Positions 1 through 5,800 of a stretch of DNA of 26,688 nt are shown here, piece after piece. Every line of letters begins with the position of its first letter. Positions within the stretch are counted from its first letter, which is position 1. Under the pieces are notes generated by a model. The model had not been told where the DNA came from, did not search any database, and was given only the letters and a program-made list of their open reading frames with translations. The position numbers were made by a program, and so were the translations under genes. Source of the stretch: a virus; the IMG/VR virus record IMGVR_UViG_3300042541_000619, positions 1 through 26,688 of that record; one strand, written 5' to 3'.

Positions 1-15
1 TTTACTTTTGCTCAT
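1..15 (-). CDS. Start of a gene running off the left edge
   Basis: The first five codons of a minus-strand gene appear to be present (ATG AGC AAA AGT AAA, giving MSKSK). They are preceded by an A-rich leader (AAAAACAAAAAACAAA) like that of other genes here. This would be the next gene of the recombination operon. Only five codons are visible, so neither its reality nor its product can be judged. Confidence 0.35.
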
Positions 16-32
16 TTTGTTTTTTGTTTTTA

Positions 33-57
33 TAACCCCCTAAATTAATAGGGGGTA
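33..57. terminator. GC-rich hairpin after the SSB-like gene
   Basis: ACCCCC and GGGGGT form a perfect 6-bp stem with a 10-nt AT loop, 12 nt beyond the stop of the SSB-like gene. On the plus strand the stem is followed by ATTTTATT, but on the minus strand there is no U-run. It may therefore act as an mRNA-stabilising or attenuating hairpin ahead of the next gene rather than as a strong minus-strand terminator. Confidence 0.45.
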
Positions 58-68
58 TTTTATTAATA

Positions 69-398
69 TTAAAATGGTAATCCTGAATCGTCAGCATCAA
101 CTTCAGCAGCTTGTTGTTCTTTAACGTCTGAAAGTTTTTTAATTTTCCATCCTGAAATAGTATTAAAATACTTGTCTATTCCTTCAGCGTTAGTCCATTT
201 ACGACCTCTTAAATTGATTTCAATTTCTACTTCTTGACCAATTACATAATCTTTTACCAATTCGCTTTTATTGCCACCAAACTCAACTAAAATGCTTTGA
301 GGATACTGCTCGTTAGTTTCAATTACTAATTCGCTCTTTTGAAATTTTTCGTTTCCTACATTTTCGTTTTTTACTGAAATTCTACCTGTTACTACCAT
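69..398 (-). CDS. SSB-like OB-fold protein (DUF3127-type)
   Basis: A 109-residue protein resembling the DUF3127 family of Bacteroidetes, predicted OB-fold proteins that stand in for single-strand DNA-binding protein. It opens with a beta-rich segment (VVTGRISVKNENVG), has a central FGGNKSELVKDYVIGQ region, and ends in an acidic tail closing with DDSGLPF. That tail is like the C-terminal tip by which SSB proteins recruit partners. The ATG overlaps the end of the YqaJ nuclease gene by 7 nt, implying coupled translation. It probably coats single-stranded DNA during phage replication or recombination. The assignment rests on recalled family features and the SSB-like tail. Confidence 0.75.
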   Translation of the reverse strand: MVVTGRISVKNENVGNEKFQKSELVIETNEQYPQSILVEFGGNKSELVKDYVIGQEVEIEINLRGRKWTNAEGIDKYFNTISGWKIKKLSDVKEQQAAEVDADDSGLPF

Positions 399-1012
399 TG
401 TTTATTTGTATTTAATTTGTTAATGAATTCGTTTTTTATTTCTGTTGCTTCTAAAATTCTGTTTTTAATCAATTCAATCATAACCTCATCACGTTCAACC
501 AATATTTCGTGCCAATACTCTTTTCCTTCGTGAACTAAATAATTAAAGAAATAGGCTTTATTTCGATCCGTAGCCAACATTTGCATTTGCATCTGTGCGT
601 AATACTTTTTGTCTACTTCATTTGTAGCTACTAATTCAAAGAAAGTAGTTGAACGTGGGCATTTTATTTCTAAAATTGCATCTTCTCCAACCAAGCCATC
701 AGGACTTGCTCCAGCATCTTCTCCAAACTCAAAGAAACCGCACGTTTTAACATCAATAAATTCTAATTCTTTTGTGTCTGCAAATTTAGCAAAGGCTAAC
801 GGTTCTAAATCAATACCTCTTTGCATATCATAAGAAACAAATGTTTCGTCCATTTCTCCGTATAATTGCTCAATCGCTTTATCAATTGCATAACTTTTAC
901 CAGTTTCGCCTAATCCACGAACGCCAATCAGTTTAACAATTTCTGAAGCCGTGAAACGCCCCTTACGTTGTTCGTGCCATTCAGCAGTTCTTTGTTCAAT
1001 GTTATTTTCCAT
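392..1012 (-). CDS. YqaJ-like recombination exonuclease
   Basis: A 206-residue nuclease of the YqaJ/lambda exonuclease group (PD-(D/E)XK fold). The N-terminal motif EWHEQRKGRFTASE is typical of YqaJ proteins. E70 sits in the IDLEPLA segment, and the catalytic core is SPDGL (D105) followed by LEIKCP (E115, K117). Such enzymes resect duplex ends 5' to 3' to expose single strands for annealing. The gene overlaps the upstream 168-codon gene by 11 nt and the SSB-like gene by 7 nt, so all three are probably translated together. No RecT or Erf annealing protein is visible next to it. Length is normal for the family. Confidence 0.88.
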   Translation of the reverse strand: MENNIEQRTAEWHEQRKGRFTASEIVKLIGVRGLGETGKSYAIDKAIEQLYGEMDETFVSYDMQRGIDLEPLAFAKFADTKELEFIDVKTCGFFEFGEDAGASPDGLVGEDAILEIKCPRSTTFFELVATNEVDKKYYAQMQMQMLATDRNKAYFFNYLVHEGKEYWHEILVERDEVMIELIKNRILEATEIKNEFINKLNTNKQW

Positions 1013-1508
1013 AGTTTAAATATTTACTTTTAATTTCTTCAGTAATTGTATAAGACTTTTCTATTTGCTCGATAGTTGCATTGGCTTTAAATGCTGCCTC
1101 AAAATTACTTTCTGTAAATTCCTTTTTTACCTTTGCTTTTGGTCTTAATGGTTTGATACGAATACCATCGGTAATTGCGCCCATCATTTTAACATTACGG
1201 TCTACAAACAATTCTATTTTCATTCCTGACCAATTCTCGATAACGTGGCACTCTTTACCAATTAAACCATCTTGTTTGGCAAATCCTGCTAAAATCTTAT
1301 TGTTTGTACTGTTTAATTTTAACGGCTTTACAGCTTCCATAAAGTAACAAAATATACCATCTTGTTTAGTTCCTGAAACATCTACATTAGTTTCGTATTT
1401 TACCTCTTTAATTTGGAATATTAACGCTAAACCATCCGTTTCCATTGCATCCAAATCTGCACTTGCTAAATGTGTGCTTTTTCTGTATTTTCTCCAATCA
1501 GTCGCCAT
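1002..1508 (-). CDS. Conserved phage recombination-operon protein, unknown function
   Basis: A 168-residue protein starting MATDWRKYRKSTHLASADLDA, with a beta-rich central part and a basic stretch (KPLRPKAKVKKEF, about residues 119-131). Proteins of this general look are commonly found beside phage YqaJ nucleases and may bind DNA or assist strand annealing, but I cannot assign a named family from sequence alone. It overlaps the nuclease start by 11 nt and follows the 83-codon gene by 2 nt. The context supports a role in replication or recombination; the biochemical function is unknown. Confidence 0.6.
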   Translation of the reverse strand: MATDWRKYRKSTHLASADLDAMETDGLALIFQIKEVKYETNVDVSGTKQDGIFCYFMEAVKPLKLNSTNNKILAGFAKQDGLIGKECHVIENWSGMKIELFVDRNVKMMGAITDGIRIKPLRPKAKVKKEFTESNFEAAFKANATIEQIEKSYTITEEIKSKYLNYGK

Positions 1509-1510
1509 AA

Positions 1511-1762
1511 TTATTTACATTTATTTATTAAATCTTCAATTCTACTTTTTGTTCCTGATGCGTTTAATTTTGCTATTTCTAAAAGGATATCTAATTCTTT
1601 TAATATTTCTATTTGAACATCGTAAAAAGCGTGAACGTGTCCGCTGTAGTAGGCTTGTGATAATGTATCGTATCCTGTAACTATTTCGGCATCTGTTTCA
1701 ATTTGGTTTATTGGTGATGTACTATCAAATCTTCCATCCTTCCAAGCATCGTAACTATTCAT
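1511..1762 (-). CDS. Small hypothetical protein (83 aa)
   Basis: An 83-residue acidic protein with a Y/D-rich N-terminal half and a leucine-rich helical segment (EILKELDILLEIAKL). It has no signal peptide and no recognised motif. It sits in the recombination operon, 2 nt from its neighbours on each side, so it is co-translated with them. I do not recognise a family. Confidence 0.6.
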   Translation of the reverse strand: MNSYDAWKDGRFDSTSPINQIETDAEIVTGYDTLSQAYYSGHVHAFYDVQIEILKELDILLEIAKLNASGTKSRIEDLINKCK

Positions 1763-1763
1763 A

Positions 1764-1865
1764 TTAATTGATTTTAGTGTAAGCGTTAGTCATTTGTTCG
1801 TTATCTGCAAAATAGATATTTTTAATCTTTTGCATCCATTCGTTAAATTTAATTTTGTTTTCCAT
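1764..1865 (-). CDS. Tiny hypothetical protein (33 aa)
   Basis: A 33-codon gene beginning MENKIKFNEWMQKIKNIYF. Its ATG overlaps the TAA of the upstream 30-codon gene (TAATG), and its own stop lies 1 nt before the start of the 83-codon gene. This tight packing with no spare bases is the main evidence for coding. The peptide is helical, charged and soluble. Function unknown. Confidence 0.55.
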   Translation of the reverse strand: MENKIKFNEWMQKIKNIYFADNEQMTNAYTKIN

Positions 1866-1957
1866 TATGCTCTAAAAATAAAGTTTAAGATAAAAATGAT
1901 TGCTAAAATGTAGCAAAATTTAATTTGATAGTCTAATTTTAAAAAGAAGTTTTTCAT
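1865..1957 (-). CDS. Tiny membrane protein (30 aa), first gene of the recombination operon
   Basis: A 30-residue peptide, MKNFFLKLDYQIKF followed by one hydrophobic segment (CYILAIIFILNFIF) and a final RA. The single membrane span covers most of its second half. It is the first open frame after a strong Bacteroidetes-type promoter, with an A-rich leader (AAACAAAAACAAAACACT) directly before the ATG. Its stop overlaps the start of the next gene (TAATG). It could be a functional membrane peptide or a leader that sets translation of the operon. Confidence 0.5.
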   Translation of the reverse strand: MKNFFLKLDYQIKFCYILAIIFILNFIFRA

Positions 1958-1978
1958 AGTGTTTTGTTTTTGTTTTGA

Positions 1979-2009
1979 CAAAGATAGTAATAATTTTTAA
2001 TTACGCAAA
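1979..2009 (-). promoter_or_regulatory. Bacteroidetes-type promoter of the recombination operon
   Basis: On the minus strand TTTG, a 19-nt spacer, then TATCTTTG. This fits the Bacteroidetes consensus TTTG/TTG plus TAnnTTTG at normal spacing. Transcription should start about 15 nt upstream of the tiny membrane-protein ATG. It lies between the Mom-like gene and the recombination operon, so it gives that operon its own control. Confidence 0.8.
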
Positions 2010-2036
2010 TAATTCTTTAAAATAATATTTAATTTA

Positions 2037-2804
2037 TTAATTACATTTAGGACAAGAGTAATACGCATTAAATCTTTTATCTAAAACTATGTTTGTTCCG
2101 TTACAACATTCATAATTGTTTGTATTTTCGATATTTGGTCTTTTTTCTTCTTTAAGTAAACATATTAAATTTTTATTAATAATATATGCGTATCTATGTT
2201 TTCTATTTCTTGGTAACCATACGCCTTGAATATCTTTTGTCTGCCCTCTTGGGTTTACTTTACCATCAGCAGTAAAAAAATCTGTTTTTTTATCAGTCAA
2301 TCCATAATATTTAAAATTACATACTTGGTAAATTGAACCAACATGGCGTGAATCATCGGCTAATGTTATTACAGCTTTTATTTTTTTTGATTTTAATTTT
2401 GTTATAGAATTACCAAGCAAATAACTTGTTGCGTTACTTCCGTTTAAAATAGGCAACACACATAATCTACTTAACTCTAAAACATCTTGATTGTCATTTT
2501 CTAATCCAAACCAAGATTTCATTGCTACAATTCCTTGAGGATTTGAGAAAGTTGAACATCCAACTAAATTATCGTTTAAAAATAACCCGTAACAATATTT
2601 AGCAAAAAATTTAGCTTCTTTTAAATAATGAAATTTTAATATAAAATTAAATGCAGTTGATTTTTCAATTTGTTTTATTATAAATATTTCTTTTGCTTTT
2701 ATTTTTCTATTTTTAAAATTTTCAATTTTATTTTTAAAATCATCATAATTAAAAAATAAATCTAAATTATTAATATTAGAAGTAATTATATTTTTATTTT
2801 CCAT
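2037..2804 (-). CDS. Mom-like DNA-modification protein with C-terminal zinc-ribbon
   Basis: A 255-residue protein resembling the Mom family. Phage Mu Mom adds a carbamoylmethyl group to adenines and protects phage DNA from restriction; it has a GNAT-like fold. Visible family features are the H59-Y60 pair (KFHYLKEA), ELSRL with R113, a TLADDS stretch (D150/D151), and the Y159 motif IYQVCNFKYYGLT. The C terminus carries CC (233-234) and CPKC (251-254), which look like a zinc-ribbon and are unlike the simple Mom core. The gene overlaps the upstream XRE-like gene by 11 nt, so the pair forms a small regulated unit between lysis and recombination modules. Catalytic activity is inferred. Confidence 0.75.
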   Translation of the reverse strand: MENKNIITSNINNLDLFFNYDDFKNKIENFKNRKIKAKEIFIIKQIEKSTAFNFILKFHYLKEAKFFAKYCYGLFLNDNLVGCSTFSNPQGIVAMKSWFGLENDNQDVLELSRLCVLPILNGSNATSYLLGNSITKLKSKKIKAVITLADDSRHVGSIYQVCNFKYYGLTDKKTDFFTADGKVNPRGQTKDIQGVWLPRNRKHRYAYIINKNLICLLKEEKRPNIENTNNYECCNGTNIVLDKRFNAYYSCPKCN

Positions 2805-2961
2805 AATACTGCTTTTTTATTTTTTCAAAAGTTGATAATTTCATCTCGTAAAGATCCGTTAAATACGGATTAAGATTTTGTTTTTTAATTCCGCACTTTC
2901 GGGAAAACTCGGCTTTTGTTAATCCTGATTTTAAAAATAGTTCTTTTAGTTTTTTATTCAT
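2794..2961 (-). CDS. Small XRE/Cro-like HTH regulator (55 aa)
   Basis: A 55-residue protein starting MNKKLKELFLKSGLTKAEF. It has a Cro/CI-type helix-turn-helix: LTKAEFSRKCGI for the first two helices and KKQNLNPYL for the recognition helix. It has no room for a dimerisation or protease domain, so it resembles Cro-size regulators. The ATG lies just downstream of a strong promoter that contains an 18-bp palindrome, the natural site for self-repression. The gene overlaps the Mom-like start by 11 nt. It probably controls itself and the modification gene. Confidence 0.75.
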   Translation of the reverse strand: MNKKLKELFLKSGLTKAEFSRKCGIKKQNLNPYLTDLYEMKLSTFEKIKKQYYGK

Positions 2962-2989
2962 AGCATTTTGTTTTTATGATTATTAAATG

Positions 2990-3019
2990 CAAATATAAGT
3001 AATTAAATTTAATTACAAA
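2990..3019 (-). promoter_or_regulatory. Promoter of the XRE/Mom-like operon
   Basis: Minus-strand TTTG, an 18-nt spacer and TATATTTG, matching the Bacteroidetes promoter consensus. The -7 box ends 28 nt before the XRE-like ATG. The spacer is almost entirely a palindrome (see the operator entry), so repressor binding would block polymerase. Confidence 0.75.
2999..3016. promoter_or_regulatory. Perfect 18-bp palindromic operator inside the promoter
   Basis: GTAATTAAATTTAATTAC reads the same on both strands over 18 bp and lies between the -33 and -7 boxes of the XRE/Mom-like promoter. A perfect even-length palindrome placed there is typical of an operator for a dimeric HTH repressor. The likely ligand is the XRE-like protein encoded immediately downstream; this pairing is inferred. 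Confidence 0.65.
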
Positions 3020-3028
3020 CTATTGTAT

Positions 3029-3060
3029 AAAAAAACCGCTAAAATTAATTAACGGCTATT
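3029..3060 (-). terminator. Intrinsic terminator after the lysis genes
   Basis: On the minus strand AGCCG pairs with CGGTT (one G-U pair) around an AT-rich 14-nt loop, and the stem runs into a stretch of seven T. It lies about 30 nt past the last gene of the long late transcript and just upstream of the XRE/Mom-like promoter, separating the two units. Confidence 0.6.
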
Positions 3061-3092
3061 TTTTTAAAGGCGTCGAATTCGACCATTTTAAA

Positions 3093-3293
3093 TTACCTAC
3101 TCAATTTATGCGCAAATGCCTTAACAATTAAATCAGTCGGCAAATACTTTACAATTAACCTCAACCACCTTCCAGCGTTTGTAGTTGCTGGACTTTCGCT
3201 ATATTTAATAGCCACTTCTTTTAATGCTAAATTAATCAAATCTTTTTTTTCCATTTCTTTATTAAATTTTAGGGTATGTAATTCCGTTATCAT
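3093..3293 (-). CDS. Small hypothetical protein downstream of endolysin
   Basis: A 66-codon frame. A second ATG at 3254 (MEKKDLINLALKEV) would give 53 residues and avoid most of the 32-nt overlap with the endolysin gene; the longer start has an AAAGGA sequence about 10 nt upstream. The protein is helical and basic, with a GRWLRLIVKYLPTDLIVKAFAHKL segment split by charged residues and no clear membrane span. It is the last gene of the lysis cluster, which suggests a lysis or late accessory role, but no spanin features (signal peptide, lipobox) are present. Confidence 0.55.
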   Translation of the reverse strand: MITELHTLKFNKEMEKKDLINLALKEVAIKYSESPATTNAGRWLRLIVKYLPTDLIVKAFAHKLSR

Positions 3294-3738
3294 TTATAAT
3301 TATTCCTTTGTCAAATCTACTTTTAAGCGTTTTCCAATCAAAGCCAAAATTCTTTTCAAAATGTGGTTTATCTTTAAATGATTTCCAATCGCCACCCCAC
3401 TCATAACCTTTGCTTTTAAAATAATTTACTACTCGATCCCAATGCTCATCTATTGTCCAAGATGCAGTTTCGAAAGTGCCATCTCCATTTTTATCGTATA
3501 ATAAAACAATATCGAAAGCTAATCCGTAATTATGGATAGATTGCCACGAATCAGCGTTAGTTACTTTTGGCTTTTGTATATAAAGTGCGTGTTGCTCTTG
3601 TGGACTTCTAAAAACGTGGCTAAAACGAAGCCTAACGTGTTTAGGAAGTAAGTTGTTACATTCTCTATAATATACGCTTAATTCCTCTCTAATTTTAGGA
3701 TGCGCCTTTTGTATTTTTTCAAGCGTTATTTTGTCCAT
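3262..3738 (-). CDS. Endolysin, M15 L-alanyl-D-glutamate peptidase type
   Basis: A 158-residue enzyme of the VanY/M15 metallopeptidase group used by phages to cut the peptide stems of peptidoglycan. The zinc site is visible as H69 and D76 in SIHNYGLAFDI and H126 in KPHFE, with D117 in WGGDW nearby; R44 and Q47 lie in VFRSPQEQ. Residues 82-90 (DKNGDGTFE) look like an EF-hand-type calcium loop inserted after the AFD motif. There is no signal peptide, so export depends on the holin. It overlaps the holin stop by 20 nt. Confidence 0.88.
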   Translation of the reverse strand: MDKITLEKIQKAHPKIREELSVYYRECNNLLPKHVRLRFSHVFRSPQEQHALYIQKPKVTNADSWQSIHNYGLAFDIVLLYDKNGDGTFETASWTIDEHWDRVVNYFKSKGYEWGGDWKSFKDKPHFEKNFGFDWKTLKSRFDKGIIINDNGITYPKI

Positions 3739-4192
3739 TTTCTATCTCGTTTTTGATTTCTTTGCCAAATATAATCATTTTTTTGAACTCCGTAACGAAT
3801 CTTTTACCTGTAATTTTATAAAAGTTCTCATCTATTGAGTTTAATTCTAACCATATTAAACCAACGCTTATAACCTTTGTAATTAATAAAGGTACTCCTA
3901 TTATCATTTTAACGAATTCGCCTAATAAATTAACCTCTAAAACGTAAATAATTATCAAACAAATGTTATAAGATAGGAATTTTAATACCAATCTTTTAAT
4001 AAAAGTAGGGCAAAATTGATGGTTTTTAAATGAATTTATAACCTCAAGTAAAGCATCAGCTAAAATAAAAGTTATAACGGTTGCCATTAATGGGTAAATA
4101 GGCGCAATAAATGCTAAAGCAATTCCTATAAATGTGATCGGCTCTATTCTTTTAATTGGTAATGTCATAACGCAAAATTTAAAAAAGTTCAT
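3719..4192 (-). CDS. Putative holin, multi-span membrane protein
   Basis: A 157-residue protein with hydrophobic segments at about residues 20-45 (FIGIALAFIAPIYPLMATVITFILA), 72-90 and 95-113, and a charged C terminus (KEIKNEIENGQNNA). Position directly before the endolysin, overlapping it by 20 nt, and the membrane profile fit a holin of the type common in Bacteroidetes phages. A second ATG at 4168 (MTLPIKRIEPITF) would remove the 14-nt overlap with the upstream gene and is an equally good start. Confidence 0.65.
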   Translation of the reverse strand: MNFFKFCVMTLPIKRIEPITFIGIALAFIAPIYPLMATVITFILADALLEVINSFKNHQFCPTFIKRLVLKFLSYNICLIIIYVLEVNLLGEFVKMIIGVPLLITKVISVGLIWLELNSIDENFYKITGKRFVTEFKKMIIFGKEIKNEIENGQNNA

Positions 4193-4388
4193 TTATTATA
4201 GGATTATAATTGATTAACGGCAAATCTTTAACCCATTGAAAAGATTCATTTGTACAATTATTATATACCTCCATAGATATAAAAAAATTGCCATCCGCAT
4301 CTAAAGTTGGGTTAAAATATTGTACACCGTCATAAGTTTGACCGATTAAATCTTCTTTTTGTTCTGTTGTTAATTTGTATACTTCCAT
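4179..4388 (-). CDS. Small conserved tail-region protein (69 aa)
   Basis: A 69-residue acidic protein: MEVYKLTTEQKEDL, then a FNPTLDADGNFFIS segment, then CTNESFQWVKDLPLI. Proteins of this pattern are found in Bacteroidetes phages between the tail-fibre genes and the lysis genes. The role is unknown; a small virion component or fibre-assembly factor is possible from position alone. Confidence 0.55.
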   Translation of the reverse strand: MEVYKLTTEQKEDLIGQTYDGVQYFNPTLDADGNFFISMEVYNNCTNESFQWVKDLPLINYNPIINELF

Positions 4389-4390
4389 AA

Positions 4391-5218
4391 TTAAATATTT
4401 CTAGCTAAAGTTGTTTGAAATGCTTGTACGGCTGTGTAAAAATTAGCCGATTCAGTATCAGTTAATCCATTTCCAATTGATGCAAATGCTGTTTCTCTAT
4501 TACAATAAAAACTTGGTACATTATTAAAATTCCTCGCACCTATATATATATTCAAACTTGGTTGTGAATTTTGTGCTACGGTTTGAGTAGCTAAAGCAGT
4601 ACCATTTTTAAACATTTTTCTGACATTTGCCGTATTATTTTGATTTGCGTGATAAAATCCAGATGAACTTGTAGTATTGGAAAATGTATTGGTATCTGAC
4701 ATATTAATGGCAGCAGTACATATACTTGTTCCAAATTTAATAACTAAATTAAAAGAAGAACTATTATCCCTATTACCCATTTCAATTTGACTCGTTCCAG
4801 AATTATTAGTCCTTGAATAATAACTTAAATGACCATCGTTTGCATTAGCTATTACCGTAGCTGTATTTAAATATGTATTGGCTACAGAATCTATACCATT
4901 TGGTAATGCTCCTGTACTTGAATGAGTCCAACCTCCAAAAAAAGTTAATCTAAAAGCAGCATCTAAATCACGAGGATCTTTTAAATTATATTTATGTTGT
5001 TCGGCTCTTAATGCTGAGGTTGAAGCATCTGAAACCATTGGATAAATAGCTTTTGTTTTAGTCCATATGCCGTAGCTTTTTAAATCTAAAACTAAAGTAT
5101 TAATTGCGCTTTGTTGGGTTGTATTTGTTATTCCTGTAGCTGTTATAAATGCTTGAGCATCGGTATCAAATGCACTTGCCGAAGCTTTTTTCATCGAACT
5201 AATTAAACTATAATACAT
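4391..5218 (-). CDS. Tail-associated protein with lectin-like domain
   Basis: A 275-residue protein. An N-terminal helical part (DAQAFITATGITNTTQQSA) is followed by a motif around residues 70-100 (NLKDPRDLDAAFRL then FFGGWTHSSTGALPNG) and a Ser/Thr/Asn-rich beta region resembling a concanavalin/LamG-type fold. This pattern recurs in Bacteroidetes phages next to tail fibres and probably contributes to receptor contact. Its ATG overlaps the TAA of the 118-codon gene. No signal peptide. The structural role is inferred from position and composition. Confidence 0.6.
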   Translation of the reverse strand: MYYSLISSMKKASASAFDTDAQAFITATGITNTTQQSAINTLVLDLKSYGIWTKTKAIYPMVSDASTSALRAEQHKYNLKDPRDLDAAFRLTFFGGWTHSSTGALPNGIDSVANTYLNTATVIANANDGHLSYYSRTNNSGTSQIEMGNRDNSSSFNLVIKFGTSICTAAINMSDTNTFSNTTSSSGFYHANQNNTANVRKMFKNGTALATQTVAQNSQPSLNIYIGARNFNNVPSFYCNRETAFASIGNGLTDTESANFYTAVQAFQTTLARNI

Positions 5219-5574
5219 TAGGCTTCTTGATTTAATCCAACAATATCAAATTTTGTATCAGTAGCGTTCCATATGCAACCTAAATACAAAGTCTTACTTA
5301 TTACCGTTGTAGTTGGTAGTGTTATACCTAACGCTCTATAATTAGTGCCAAAAGCAATACTTCGAGCCGTTCCGTTATCTTTAATTCTAATCATTAATGC
5401 TTGACCTTGTACCATAGTTCCGCTTGGATTTGCAATTGTTAAACCAGCAGCTTGAGCTGTAATAACAACTAAATCATTTGCGCTCGTTGGTGTAACCGTT
5501 GCCGAACTTGTAACGGTTTGAACTGTTGGATTTATTTCTAATTGACCTCTCGATATTTTTTTAGTTCCTTCCAT
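5218..5574 (-). CDS. Small beta-rich virion or fibre protein (118 aa)
   Basis: A 118-residue Thr/Ala-rich protein with alternating short beta segments (VQTVTSSATVTPTSANDLVVIT, then SKTLYLGCIWNATDTKFDIVGL). The ending resembles terminal domains of phage fibre proteins. It overlaps both neighbours by a base (TAATG at each junction), in the fibre operon. Probably an adhesin or fibre accessory; exact role unknown. Confidence 0.5.
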   Translation of the reverse strand: MEGTKKISRGQLEINPTVQTVTSSATVTPTSANDLVVITAQAAGLTIANPSGTMVQGQALMIRIKDNGTARSIAFGTNYRALGITLPTTTVISKTLYLGCIWNATDTKFDIVGLNQEA

Positions 5575-5798
5575 TATAAATAGTAATTTTCTCTTATTGA
5601 TGAATCCATATTGTAATATAAAATAGGTGTCATTTCTGTAATAAAATTTGATAAGTCTGCCGTTGCATCGCTTAAATTTTCATAAATTTTAGAAGTTCCA
5701 ATATAATTAACTATTGCTGTGTTAATAGGTTTTAATTTTACATCAATTTTATTGTCGTCTAAAATAATGTTTTCGCTTTGTAAAATAAACTGTTCCAT
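5574..5798 (-). CDS. Small hypothetical protein in the fibre operon (74 aa)
   Basis: A 74-residue acidic protein (MEQFILQSENIILDDNKIDV at the N terminus, ending SIRENYYL). It begins 2 nt after the tail-fibre stop and its own stop overlaps the next start. I recognise no family. Location suggests a fibre-associated role. Confidence 0.5.
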   Translation of the reverse strand: MEQFILQSENIILDDNKIDVKLKPINTAIVNYIGTSKIYENLSDATADLSNFITEMTPILYYNMDSSIRENYYL

Positions 5799-5800
5799 AA

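Noticed and set aside
609-833. Plus-strand frames inside minus-strand genes (for example 609-833, 1081-1347, 14922-15320, 18313-18615)
   Set aside because: They lie wholly inside convincing minus-strand genes, have odd composition, and have no promoter or tight neighbours.
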